Notes: generated from the letters alone by a model not told the origin. DNA of 58,238 nt from SIG636 sp045592105 (GCA_045592105.1 JAZNUB010000014.1:1-58238), one strand, 5' to 3'; positions 16,523 to 24,735 are shown, numbered from the stretch's first letter. Numbers and translations are program-made.

Positions 16523-17776
16523 ATGAACAGCCATGCAGAATTATTGAAGGAATACGAAGAATATAAAAAGATGGGGCTTAAGCTTGATATGACGCGCGGC
16601 AAGCCCTCCAAGGAACAGCTTGATATGATGGAGCAGCTGCTTGGCGTGCTTTCTAAAAAGGAGGATTGCGTTAGCGACGGTATAGATTGCCGTAACTACG
16701 GCATATTGGACGGGATTCCTGCCGCAAAGCGCATTTTTTCCGATATATTGGGTATCCCTACCGAAAAGATTATAGTTGGCGGCAACTCCAGCTTAAACCT
16801 TATGTACGATACCGTTGCACGCGCTATGCTAAGCGGTGTTGCGGGTAGCGAAAAGCCGTGGTCCAAATACGGCAAAATCAGCTTTCTTTGCCCCGTTCCC
16901 GGGTATGACAGGCATTTTGCTATATGCCAGTATTTCGGTATAAATATGATAAAGGTGCCGATGACGCCTACTGGCCCTGATATGGATTTGGTTGAAAAGC
17001 TTGTTGGCGAGGATGATACTATAAAGGGTATCTGGTGTGTGCCTAAGTACGCTAACCCCACGGGTATAACCTATTCGCCCGAAACAGTTAGGCGTTTTGC
17101 GGCGTTGAAGCCCAAGGCAAGGGATTTCCGCGTTTTTTGGGATAACGCCTACGTTATACACGACCTTACCGATACGCCCGACCATTTGGATGATATACTT
17201 TCTTTAGCGGCTGAATATGATAACGAGGATATGTTCTTTATGTTCACCTCTACATCTAAAATCAGCTTCCCCGGCAGCGGCTTGGCGGCAATAGCCTCCA
17301 GCGAAAAGAACATTAAGCGCATCACTAAAGAGCTTGCTTTCCAAACCATTGGCTACGATAAGCTAAACCAGCTTCGTCACGCCAAGCTGTTCCCCACCAA
17401 AGAGGCTATACACGAGCATATGGTGCATCACCGCAACCTTATTAAGCCAAAGTTTGATGCGGTGCTTGAGGAGTTTGATAAGCAGGGCATAGATAAGCTT
17501 GAGGGTGTTACGTTTACAAGGCCAAACGGCGGCTACTTTATAAGCCTTAATTTACCTGAGGGCTGTGCAAAGCGTCTTGTAAGCCTTGCGGCAGATGCAG
17601 GCTTGGCATTAACCGCCGCAGGTGCAACCTTCCCTTACGGTAAGGACCCGTTGGATAACAATATCCGCATCGCGCCTACTTTCCCACCGCTTGAGGATAT
17701 AAAGAAGGCGGCAAAGGTTCTTTGCTGTTGTATAAAGCTTGTAGTTGCAGAGCGCAAGGAAGCCTGCGTTTGCTGA
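16523..17776 (+). CDS. Class I/II aminotransferase (aspartate-aminotransferase-like)
   Basis: The 417-residue fold type I PLP enzyme starts with the DMTRGKPSKEQLDMME segment typical of the family Pfam calls Asp_aminotransf (PF12897). The PLP lysine is Lys246 in TSTSKISFPGSG, the asparagine and aspartate that hold PLP are in KYANPTG and VFWDNAY, and the arginine for the carboxylate is in NNIRIAPTFPP. Related enzymes transfer amino groups between aspartate or other amino acids and 2-oxoglutarate. The ATG at 16523 follows AAAGGC; an in-frame extension into asnS is ignored. Placement behind asnS suggests a link with aspartate/asparagine supply. Confidence 0.85.
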   Translation: MNSHAELLKEYEEYKKMGLKLDMTRGKPSKEQLDMMEQLLGVLSKKEDCVSDGIDCRNYGILDGIPAAKRIFSDILGIPTEKIIVGGNSSLNLMYDTVARAMLSGVAGSEKPWSKYGKISFLCPVPGYDRHFAICQYFGINMIKVPMTPTGPDMDLVEKLVGEDDTIKGIWCVPKYANPTGITYSPETVRRFAALKPKARDFRVFWDNAYVIHDLTDTPDHLDDILSLAAEYDNEDMFFMFTSTSKISFPGSGLAAIASSEKNIKRITKELAFQTIGYDKLNQLRHAKLFPTKEAIHEHMVHHRNLIKPKFDAVLEEFDKQGIDKLEGVTFTRPNGGYFISLNLPEGCAKRLVSLAADAGLALTAAGATFPYGKDPLDNNIRIAPTFPPLEDIKKAAKVLCCCIKLVVAERKEACVC

Positions 17777-17784
17777 AATAATTG

Positions 17785-17823
17785 AAGCGAAGCTTTTTAT
17801 TAGATGAAAGCTTCGCTTTTTTG
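17785..17823 (+). terminator. Terminator of asnS-aminotransferase
   Basis: AAGCGAAGCTTT (17785-17796) pairs with AAAGCTTCGCTT (17807-17818), followed by a T run. Confidence 0.85.
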
Positions 17824-17862
17824 CTTATTGATACATTTTTATTGTAAAACGATAAATATATA

Positions 17863-17891
17863 TTGACAAACGGTGCGATTGGTGCTATAAT
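17863..17891 (+). promoter_or_regulatory. Promoter of the DUF2975/HTH cassette
   Basis: TTGACA (17863-17868) and TATAAT (17886-17891) are both perfect and 17 bases apart, 30 bases before the ATG at 17922. Confidence 0.85.
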
Positions 17892-17921
17892 CTTATTAAA
17901 GACAAATAAAGGAGATCTGTT

Positions 17922-18401
17922 ATGAAACAAAAAAATCTTTCAAGGTTGCTGAAAGCATTAATTATAGCCGTTGGAATTTGCGGGTTAGTGGTATATTTTT
18001 TGGCAATACCCGTTATTGGCTTGGATGCCGCAGAGCAAAATCCGGAGTACGCGTATTGTTTTTATCCGTGGCTTGTATTTTTGTGGATAAGCGCCGTGCC
18101 TTGCTATACGGTTTTGGTATATGCGTGGAAAATTGCAGGCAACATCGGTGCAGACCGTTCGTTTAGCTTGGATAACGCCAAGTATTTAAAGCATATAGCG
18201 TTGCTTGCCGCGGCAGATACAGCTTTCTTTTTTGTGGGCAACATTGTTTATTGGGCTTTAAATATGTCCCATCCGTCGGTGTTTTTATTTTCCTTGCTTG
18301 TATGCTTTATCGGCTTGGCAATTACAATTGCGTTTGCCGCGCTGTCGCACCTTGTATTAAAAGCGGCGGCATTGCAGGAGCAAAGCGATTTAACGATATA
18401 G
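17922..18401 (+). CDS. DUF2975-type membrane protein
   Basis: This 159-residue protein has four hydrophobic segments (about 10-32, 47-70, 85-112 and 118-145) and no enzyme motif. Size, topology and the close downstream HTH gene match the DUF2975 plus YozG-like regulator pair common in Firmicutes. The paired regulator probably controls this small operon. AAAGGAG precedes the ATG. Function is unknown. Confidence 0.75.
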   Translation: MKQKNLSRLLKALIIAVGICGLVVYFLAIPVIGLDAAEQNPEYAYCFYPWLVFLWISAVPCYTVLVYAWKIAGNIGADRSFSLDNAKYLKHIALLAAADTAFFFVGNIVYWALNMSHPSVFLFSLLVCFIGLAITIAFAALSHLVLKAAALQEQSDLTI

Positions 18402-18411
18402 GAGGTGCAAA

Positions 18412-18630
18412 ATGGAAGGCGAAATTATTATTAATATAGACGTAATGCTTGCAAAAAACAAAATGAGCGTTACAGAGCTGGCGGAGCGTGTTGGTATAAC
18501 GATAGCAAACGTTTCTATCTTAAAAAACGGAAAAGCAAAGGCGATAAAGATTTCAACGCTTACAAAGCTGTGTGAGGCGCTTAATTGCCAGCCGGGCGAT
18601 ATACTTGAGTATAGGGAGAAAAAGCAATGA
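18412..18630 (+). CDS. Small XRE/Cro family DNA-binding protein
   Basis: The 72-residue protein is a helix-turn-helix domain of the YozG-like type. The VTELAERVGITIANVSILKNGKAKAI core contains the turn and recognition helix, and CEALNCQPGDILEY is the usual ending. AGGAGG lies six bases before the ATG. It sits 10 bases after the DUF2975 gene and overlaps the lipoprotein gene by ATGA, so all three are cotranslated. It probably autoregulates the TTGACA-TATAAT promoter upstream. Confidence 0.88.
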   Translation: MEGEIIINIDVMLAKNKMSVTELAERVGITIANVSILKNGKAKAIKISTLTKLCEALNCQPGDILEYREKKQ

Positions 18631-18998
18631 AAAGGTGTTTTGTAACGGTTTTGGTTTTAATGCTTTTTGCGCTTTCTTCCTGCGCCTCTATGGAAGAAAA
18701 AATCGTAGGAGTAGAGCATATTACATCTAAAACAAGCCCCGATGGCTTATATACCGTTTCTTTGTATCAGATAGGCGCGCCGGAATGGCCCTTTGGCCCT
18801 GTAAAAGCTAAACTTGTTTTAACGGATTCTAAAGGCAAAGAATTAGATGAGGAAAGATTTTCATTATTAAACGACGGCACTGGAGTTTACGAGGGCAACA
18901 TTGTGGAGATATCTTGGCTGGAGGGCAGAGCCGAGATACTAATGGATGAAGCTGATACAACACAGACCTATACCTATGTTCTGTATTACGGAAAATAA
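18627..18998 (+). CDS. Small lipoprotein, DUF5412-like
   Basis: This 123-residue protein has a lipoprotein signal: a hydrophobic N-terminus then ALSSC, so Cys19 would carry the lipid and anchor it outside the membrane. The mature part has SPDGLYTVSLYQIGAPEWPFGPVKAKL, a pattern I associate with DUF5412 proteins. No catalytic motif is seen. It is the last gene of the DUF2975/HTH cassette by ATGA overlap. The function is unknown. Confidence 0.7.
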   Translation: MKRCFVTVLVLMLFALSSCASMEEKIVGVEHITSKTSPDGLYTVSLYQIGAPEWPFGPVKAKLVLTDSKGKELDEERFSLLNDGTGVYEGNIVEISWLEGRAEILMDEADTTQTYTYVLYYGK

Positions 18999-19004
18999 TG
19001 CTAA

Positions 19005-19415
19005 TTTGTTGTTGATTACGATACACCCTACGGTTTTACTTTGTATACAAGAGAGGGCAACAAGGTATGTACTGAGGGGCAACTTACAGGCGTATATATA
19101 CAAGGCGTATATAAAAGCTCCACGGCACTTGTAAGCACCGTGGAGAAGGCAATAAACGGCTTTAATGCCGACTATCGTATAAAAAGCAATAAGCTGTGGC
19201 TTAAAAACGAAAACCAAAATATGAAAAAAATATCCCCGTGCTATAACGGCTGTGCCGTTGGCGTGCAAGGGGACGATTATATAGGTACTATGAATGGCGA
19301 ATGGGTATACGCAAAGCGCGTGCCTGCATACGAAACAAGCGATGCCACCGTTTTGGAATACGATATGTACCGTATACCCGATGTACTTTGTGCCGAGCTT
19401 GAGAATTTACTTTAA
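19005..19415 (+). pseudogene. Remnant of an unrecognised gene
   Basis: The frame is open from just after a stop at 19002 to 19415 and encodes a plausible soluble sequence (YDTPYGFTLYTREGNKV near the start, GEWVYAKRVPAYETS near the end). The only early starts are a TTG at 19041 or ATGs further in, none with a ribosome site. The coding-like sequence begins before any start codon. It looks like the 3' part of a gene that lost its start, placed just behind the lipoprotein gene. Its stop overlaps the convergent HAD gene. I do not recognise the family. A frameshifted continuation of the lipoprotein operon is another reading. Confidence 0.5.
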
Positions 19416-20039
19416 AGCTTCAATAAGCTCAAATACTGTGTTAAACACGGGTGCGCCTGCTGCTTGCAGGCGTTTTTCACTTTGATGGCCCGATGCTATA
19501 AGCACACAGTCCACCCCCATGGCAGAAGCTGTTTCAAAATCGTGCAGGGTATCGCCTATAAACAGCGCCTTTTCGGGCTTAACGCGCTCAACCCAGCTTT
19601 TGCCAAGTTCTACCTTGCTGAAGGCGTACAGGTTCCCAAGCGCCAAGGTTTCCATAAAATAGTGGGCTATCCCCAACTCCGAAAGCTGTGCGTTTAGCAT
19701 ATTCTGCTCCGTTGCGGAAAGTATTATTTGCGGTACGCCCTTTGCCTTAAAAAACTCAAGTGCATCCGAAACACCTACGCAAAGTGTGCTGTTTTTGCTT
19801 TTTTCAAGATAAAGCGCCGCCCATTCGTCTGCCAAAACGCCGTAATCCTCTTTAGTAAAGTCAAAGCCTGCGGTTTCGTAATACTGCTTTATGGGGAACC
19901 CAAATATTTCCTTATATCGCTCCTTAGAGCAAGGGCAAAGCCCGCGATTCTTTAGCATAACGTTTAAAACGTCTATACACGGCTCTAAATCGTTAAGTAT
20001 AGTGCCGTTAAAATCCCAGATAATATGCGTGTATTCCAT
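19407..20039 (-). CDS. HAD phosphatase, phosphoglycolate-phosphatase-like
   Basis: The 210-residue HAD enzyme has WDFNGTILND (Asp9 and, unusually, Asn11 in place of the second Asp of DxD), the serine motif IILSATEQN, a lysine region VKPEKALFIGDTLHDFETA and a helical cap. Asn at the acid position in DFNGT is found in a known phosphoglycolate-phosphatase-like group, so activity is not excluded. The start at 20039 follows GGAGGT; a longer frame has none. The substrate is unknown. Confidence 0.82.
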   Translation of the reverse strand: MEYTHIIWDFNGTILNDLEPCIDVLNVMLKNRGLCPCSKERYKEIFGFPIKQYYETAGFDFTKEDYGVLADEWAALYLEKSKNSTLCVGVSDALEFFKAKGVPQIILSATEQNMLNAQLSELGIAHYFMETLALGNLYAFSKVELGKSWVERVKPEKALFIGDTLHDFETASAMGVDCVLIASGHQSEKRLQAAGAPVFNTVFELIEALK

Positions 20040-20154
20040 AAACACACCTCCAAACGCTATATATGTATTATACACGGTACACAAAAAACTTGGTGAATAT
20101 TTTGTTAATATGCATAAAAAATGTATTTGCGCCCTTGTTTTTTATCAAAAGGGC

Positions 20155-20183
20155 TTTACAAAGTGAAAATAATGTGATATTAT
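20155..20183 (+). promoter_or_regulatory. Promoter of the leader-ligase operon
   Basis: TTTACA (20155-20160) and TATTAT (20178-20183) are 17 bases apart. The transcript would start near 20190, just before the leader-peptide ribosome site. Confidence 0.75.
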
Positions 20184-20213
20184 GCAAATAATCCTGTAAG
20201 GAGGAAAGTAAAT

Positions 20214-20279
20214 ATGCATTTTGTAAGCACATTCGCGTACGCATACTATTATTACCGCGCATATTATTGCCGCGGTTAG
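20214..20279 (+). CDS. Tyrosine-rich leader peptide
   Basis: A 21-residue ORF with a strong AAGGAGG site (20198-20204, nine bases before ATG) ends in TAG. Seven of its residues are tyrosine, six of them in the run YAYYYYRAYY. It lies between a promoter and an intrinsic terminator, the layout of amino-acid attenuators. Its codons overlap CCGCGCAT (20255-20262), which is exactly complementary to ATGCGCGG (20352-20359) in the terminator. Stalled or slow ribosomes on the Tyr codons could therefore change terminator formation. No published leader of this sequence is known to me. Confidence 0.7.
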   Translation: MHFVSTFAYAYYYYRAYYCRG

Positions 20280-20339
20280 TTTTGCGTTGGCGTTTTGCTA
20301 CGGAACAAGCATATTTCACTTGAAAGCGAAAATGTTTAC

Positions 20340-20369
20340 CGGGTGCTGCCAATGCGCGGCACCCGTTTT
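20340..20369 (+). terminator. Intrinsic terminator in the leader (attenuator)
   Basis: CGGGTGCTGC pairs with GCGGCACCCG (10 bp, one G-T) around a six-base loop and is followed by TTTTATT. It stands 30 bases before the CoA-ligase start, downstream of the Tyr-rich leader ORF, so the operon needs read-through. Confidence 0.8.
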
Positions 20370-20398
20370 ATTATGCAAAATTAAGGAGTATTGATGCT

Positions 20399-22033
20399 AT
20401 GCCTATTACCGAGCTGCTTGAAAGAAACAGTACTATTTATGCAAACGATTCCGCGCTGGTGGAGCTTAATCCCGACCAACAGCCAAGGCGTGTTGTGTGG
20501 AAGGAGTATAACCTTATAGAAGCAACGGGCGCAAGCGGGTTCCGCAAGGAGATAAGCTGGGCGCAGTTTAATGAAAAAGCTAACCGTTTTGCAAACTTTC
20601 TGCTTTCCCGCAATATTCGCAAGGGCGACAAGGTTGCGATATTGCTGATGAACTGCTTGGAGTGGTTGCCCATATATTTCGGCATACTTAAAACAGGTGC
20701 GTTGGCTGTTCCGCTTAATTTCCGTTACGCGGCGGATGAGATAAAGTATTGCCTTGGCCTTTCGGAATCTGATATGCTTGTTTTCGGGCCGGAGTTTATC
20801 GGCAGGGTAGAGGAGATAGCGGACAACGTGGGCAAAACCCGCACGCTTATCTACGTTGGTGAGGGTAGCTGCCCCACCTTTGCAGAGGATTATTTTAAGC
20901 TAACGCATTATTGCCGTGCGGACAATCCCGGTATTCCGCTAACGGACGATGATTACGCCGCAATATATTTTTCATCAGGCACAACGGGCTTTCCCAAGGC
21001 TATATTGCATAAGCACAGAAGCTTAATGCACTCCTGCAAGGTGGAGCAAAACCACCACGGGCAAACCAAGGATGATGTTTTCCTCTGTATCCCGCCGCTT
21101 TATCACACAGGCGCAAAGATGCATTGGTTCGGAAGCCTTATTTCAGGCGGCAAGGCAGTGCTTTTAAAGGGCACAAAGCCTGAGGACGTGCTAAACGCCG
21201 TATCCTCCGAAAAATGCACCATCGTTTGGCTTTTGGTGCCGTGGGCGCAGGATATACTAAACGCACTTGACAGCGGAGCATTGAAAAAGGAAAACTATTG
21301 CCTTTCTCAATGGCGTCTTATGCATATAGGCGCACAGCCCGTTCCCAAAAGCCTAATAACGCGTTGGCTGGAGTATTTCCCCAACCATCAATATGACACA
21401 AATTACGGTCTTTCCGAATCCATAGGCCCCGGTGCCGTGCATCTTGGCGTAGAGAACGTACATAAGGTAGGCGCTATCGGCATACCCGGCTATGGCTGGC
21501 AAACCAAGATAGTTGACCCCAACGGTAACGAGGTAGCACAGGGCGAGGTTGGTGAGCTTTGCTTGCTTGGTGACGGTAATATGGAATGCTACTATAACGA
21601 CCCCACCGCTACCGCAAACACGATAAAGGGCGGCTGGCTGTTTACAGGCGATATGGCTATGCAGGACGAGGATGGGTTTATCTACCTTGTTGACCGTAAG
21701 AAGGACGTTATAATCACAGGTGGCGAAAACCTTTATCCCGTTCAGATAGAGGATTTTATAAGCGCACATAAGGCTGTTAAGGACGTTGCGGTTATTGGGC
21801 TTCCCGATGCAAGGCTTGGCGAGATAGCCACGGCGATAATCGAGATAAAAGACGGTATGAAGTGTACCGAGGAAGAAATAAACAGCTTTTGTATGGGTAT
21901 GCCGCGCTATAAACGCCCGCGTAAGATAATATTTGCAAAGGTTCCGCGCAACCCTACGGGCAAGATAGAAAAGCCGCTTTTGCGCAAGCTTTACGGCGCG
22001 GATATGCTTGTTGCAAGCCAGAATATGTCATAA
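20399..22033 (+). CDS. AMP-dependent acyl/aryl-CoA ligase
   Basis: The 544-residue adenylate-forming ligase has IYFSSGTTGFPKAIL (P-loop type), the A5 motif DTNYGLSE, A7 LFTGDMA, the hinge DRKKDVIITGGENLYP and the catalytic lysine in RNPTGKIEK. It resembles carnitine/crotonobetaine-CoA and medium-chain or aromatic acid ligases. It is first of three genes behind the Tyr-rich leader and is followed by a sodium:solute symporter, so the imported solute may be its substrate. An aromatic acid is suggested by the leader but is only inference. AAGGAG lies ten bases before the ATG. Confidence 0.86.
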   Translation: MPITELLERNSTIYANDSALVELNPDQQPRRVVWKEYNLIEATGASGFRKEISWAQFNEKANRFANFLLSRNIRKGDKVAILLMNCLEWLPIYFGILKTGALAVPLNFRYAADEIKYCLGLSESDMLVFGPEFIGRVEEIADNVGKTRTLIYVGEGSCPTFAEDYFKLTHYCRADNPGIPLTDDDYAAIYFSSGTTGFPKAILHKHRSLMHSCKVEQNHHGQTKDDVFLCIPPLYHTGAKMHWFGSLISGGKAVLLKGTKPEDVLNAVSSEKCTIVWLLVPWAQDILNALDSGALKKENYCLSQWRLMHIGAQPVPKSLITRWLEYFPNHQYDTNYGLSESIGPGAVHLGVENVHKVGAIGIPGYGWQTKIVDPNGNEVAQGEVGELCLLGDGNMECYYNDPTATANTIKGGWLFTGDMAMQDEDGFIYLVDRKKDVIITGGENLYPVQIEDFISAHKAVKDVAVIGLPDARLGEIATAIIEIKDGMKCTEEEINSFCMGMPRYKRPRKIIFAKVPRNPTGKIEKPLLRKLYGADMLVASQNMS

Positions 22034-22063
22034 AACGAAAATGCTTTAAAGGAGATGTTTTTT

Positions 22064-23629
22064 ATGAAAACGGTTGTTATCACTTCGCTGCTTGTTGTGT
22101 TTTTTGCAATAATGATAGGCGTTGGTATTTACTGCCGTAAGCATTCAAACGGTGTGGACGGGTTCGTTCTCGGTGGTAGAAAGGCAGGCCCTTGGCTTAC
22201 TGCTTTTGCTTTTGGTACCTCGTATTTCTCTGCTGTTATTTTCGTTGGCTATGCAGGTCAGTTCGGCTGGAATTTCGGCTTGGCTTCAACGTGGATAGGG
22301 CTTGGTAACGCCTTTATAGGTTCCTTGCTTGCATGGGTAGTGCTTGGCAGAAGAACGCGTGTTATGACACAGCATCTCGGCAGCAGCACAATGCCCGATT
22401 TCTTCGGCATCCGCTATGCATCCCCTGCGCTTAAGATAGCGGCTTCCGTTATAACCTTCGTATTTCTAATCCCCTATACCGCTTCGCTTTACAACGGGCT
22501 CTCCCGCTTGTTTGCAATGGCGTACCCCGGTATAGATTACAGCGTTTGCGTTATAGTTATGGCCGTTCTCACCGCTGTATACGTTCTGCTTGGCGGCTAT
22601 ATGGCTACTGCTATTAACGATTTCATTCAGGGTATTATAATGCTTGGCGGTATTGTTACCGTTATCGCCGCCGCGCTTAATAACTACGGTGGCTTCTCCT
22701 CTGCGGTACAGCAGATAGCTACCTCCGAGGCAGAAGGCTGGAAATACGTTTCCTTCCTTGGCCCTAACCCCGAATTTTTGCTGTTTGTTGTGCTTTTAAC
22801 CTCGCTTGGCACGTGGGGCTTGCCGCAGATGGTTGGCAAGTTCTACTCCATAAAGAACGAGGAATCCATAAAAACAGGCACGGTTATTTCCACCGTATTC
22901 GCTATAATCGTTGCGGGCGGCTGTTACTTCCTTGGCGGCTTTGCAAGGCTCAGCGGTGTGGACGTTTCCAAGCTTGGCTTTGACGCTATTATACCTTCTA
23001 TGCTGTCAGAGCTTCCCGTTGCCGTTATAGGCGTTGTTATAGTTTTGGTGCTTTCCGCTTCAATGTCCACGCTTTCGTCCCTCGTTTTAACAAGCGGCTC
23101 TACCGTAACCTTGGATTTCATTGCGCCTATAAAGAAAAAAGCAAACGGTAAGGATATGGCAGAAAAATCCAAAATGCTTCTTATCCGTTTGTTCGTTGTG
23201 TTCTTTATCATCGTTTCTGCAATCATCGCTATCTACCAATATAAAGAGGGCAGTATTTACATAGCACAGATGATGGGCGTTTCTTGGGGCGCGCTTGCAG
23301 GTGCATTTCTTGCTCCTTTCCTTTACGGCTTGTATTGGAAGCGCACCACAAAGGCGGCTGTTGCCTGCTCCTTCATTTTCGGTGTTGGCTTGGAGATAGT
23401 TCAGTTCCTTATAACCATCAAGGTTTTGGATGTAAGCGGCTCCTCGCTTTTGTCCTTCGTTTTCAAAAACTCCTTGTATTCAGGCGTGTTTGCAATGGTA
23501 GGCGGTCTTATTATAGTACCTATCGTAAGCCTTATAACCTACAAAACAAAGCAGAAGAATGTGGACGAGGTGTTTAGCTGCTACAATCAAACCAAGGTTG
23601 TAGAGGTAACGGATTCTTTAGGTAAATAA
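22064..23629 (+). CDS. Sodium:solute symporter (SSS family)
   Basis: This 521-residue protein has about 13 membrane helices and the SSS signature near the start: GFVLGGRKAGPWLTAFAFGTSYFSAV. It includes the discontinuous first helix that binds sodium, then the GLPQMVGKF loop in the middle. The family takes up sugars, proline, pantothenate or organic acids with Na+. The ATG at 22064 is chosen because AAAGGAG ends immediately before the in-frame ATG at 22055, which is too close. It lies 30 bases after the CoA ligase and 7 before the radical SAM gene, one operon. Confidence 0.9.
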   Translation: MKTVVITSLLVVFFAIMIGVGIYCRKHSNGVDGFVLGGRKAGPWLTAFAFGTSYFSAVIFVGYAGQFGWNFGLASTWIGLGNAFIGSLLAWVVLGRRTRVMTQHLGSSTMPDFFGIRYASPALKIAASVITFVFLIPYTASLYNGLSRLFAMAYPGIDYSVCVIVMAVLTAVYVLLGGYMATAINDFIQGIIMLGGIVTVIAAALNNYGGFSSAVQQIATSEAEGWKYVSFLGPNPEFLLFVVLLTSLGTWGLPQMVGKFYSIKNEESIKTGTVISTVFAIIVAGGCYFLGGFARLSGVDVSKLGFDAIIPSMLSELPVAVIGVVIVLVLSASMSTLSSLVLTSGSTVTLDFIAPIKKKANGKDMAEKSKMLLIRLFVVFFIIVSAIIAIYQYKEGSIYIAQMMGVSWGALAGAFLAPFLYGLYWKRTTKAAVACSFIFGVGLEIVQFLITIKVLDVSGSSLLSFVFKNSLYSGVFAMVGGLIIVPIVSLITYKTKQKNVDEVFSCYNQTKVVEVTDSLGK

Positions 23630-23636
23630 CTTATAT

Positions 23637-24488
23637 ATGCCAAACAAAGCTTATCTTGAAATAACTAACGTTTGCAACCTTAATTGCAGCTTTTGCCACG
23701 GCACAAAGCGCAAACCGCATTTTATGTCTTTGGAGGAGTTTACGCTTGCGGCAGAACGCCTGCGCCCTTTTGCTAATTATTTATATTTCCACCTAATGGG
23801 CGAGCCGCTTTTGCACCCCCTGCTTGGGGAGTTCTTTGCAGAAGCGGGCAAGCTTGGCTATAAGGTTATTATTACAACCAACGGAACGCTTTTAAAGGAA
23901 AAGCAAAGGCTTTTGCTGTCTGCCACAGCCTTACACAAGGTTAGCATATCGCTTCATTCGTTTGAAGCTAACGATACCAAGCAGGCGTTTGATGAATACG
24001 TTGATAACTGCTTGGCGTTTTGTGATGCGGCTTCGGAGGAGGGTATAATTTCCGTTATGCGCCTTTGGAACATAGGGGGAAACAATTCCCTTAACAACAA
24101 GCTTGTTGCTCGTATGCGCCAATTTTTCGGTGCGGATAAAGGCAACGAATGGAGTGAGGGCAGAAGCGGCTTTAAAATCAGAGATAAGCTGTATTTAGAG
24201 TGGGGAAAACACTTTGAATGGCCTGATATAGACCTGCCCGTAATCGGAGGCAGACACGGCTGTTACGGCCTGCGTGACCAAGTGGGTGTGCTGTGCGACG
24301 GAACTGTTGTGCCCTGCTGTTTGGATGCGGAAGGGAAGATAAAGCTTGGCAATATATTTGAAAGCACGATAGAAGAAATACTTTCCTCTGATAGAGCAGT
24401 AAGGCTGAAAGCCGAGCTGCAAAACGGAAAAACATCAGAGCCGTTATGTATGCGTTGCGGCTTTGCACAGGATAGGTTTGGAAGATAA
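23637..24488 (+). CDS. Radical SAM/SPASM protein
   Basis: The 283-residue protein starts with the radical SAM CxxxCxxC motif at Cys13, Cys17 and Cys20 (VCNLNCSFC), followed by the HLMGEPLLHP SAM-binding region. The C-terminus has extra cysteines (GCYGLRD, VLCDGTVVPCCLD and LCMRCG), typical of a SPASM domain with one or two further Fe-S clusters. SPASM enzymes mature peptides or modify enzymes. No precursor peptide is seen other than the upstream Tyr-rich leader. There is no good ribosome site; translation may be coupled to the symporter gene seven bases upstream. Confidence 0.87.
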   Translation: MPNKAYLEITNVCNLNCSFCHGTKRKPHFMSLEEFTLAAERLRPFANYLYFHLMGEPLLHPLLGEFFAEAGKLGYKVIITTNGTLLKEKQRLLLSATALHKVSISLHSFEANDTKQAFDEYVDNCLAFCDAASEEGIISVMRLWNIGGNNSLNNKLVARMRQFFGADKGNEWSEGRSGFKIRDKLYLEWGKHFEWPDIDLPVIGGRHGCYGLRDQVGVLCDGTVVPCCLDAEGKIKLGNIFESTIEEILSSDRAVRLKAELQNGKTSEPLCMRCGFAQDRFGR

Positions 24489-24496
24489 AAAATGTG

Positions 24497-24678
24497 GGGG
24501 ATGTAAAAAAAGACTGGACCGCAAGAAAATCATAAACAACTAATACTGTTGTTAATTGCGGCTAAAGCCACAATTAACTCCACATAATATATTTTCTTGC
24601 TATGGACGAACTTCAGCTCGTAGTACTTAGTACAACTTCGCTTCAGTTCGTCCATTCCACCCATTTTTTCCTATCCCC
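24497..24678 (-). ncRNA. Candidate structured RNA/repeat element, copy B
   Basis: The 182-bp relative of copy A has the same parts in the same order: GGGGAT/ATCCCC ends with A/T tracts, a GA-loop hairpin (24604-24653), the GCAAGAAAA/TTTTCTTGC stem (24521-24529, 24592-24600) and a 12-bp capped hairpin (24551-24578). In the capped hairpin one pair changes from C-G to T-A. Another is a G-U pair only when read on the minus strand, where the plus strand would give C-A. It lies just past the fucO terminator in the same orientation as fucO. Confidence 0.6.
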
Positions 24679-24684
24679 TACAAC

Positions 24685-24721
24685 ATAGGGCTGTAAAAAA
24701 CACCGTTTTTTACAGCCCTAT
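24685..24721. terminator. Terminator hairpin, 17-bp perfect stem
   Basis: ATAGGGCTGTAAAAAAC (24685-24701) and its exact complement (24705-24721) face both the radical SAM gene and fucO. It separates fucO from copy B of the element. Confidence 0.85.
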
Positions 24722-24735
24722 AGTTTTGTTATTAT

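Noticed and set aside
19407..20039. HAD protein called inactive because of DFNGT
   Set aside because: Asn at the second DxD position occurs in a recognised phosphoglycolate-phosphatase-like group, so loss of activity cannot be claimed.
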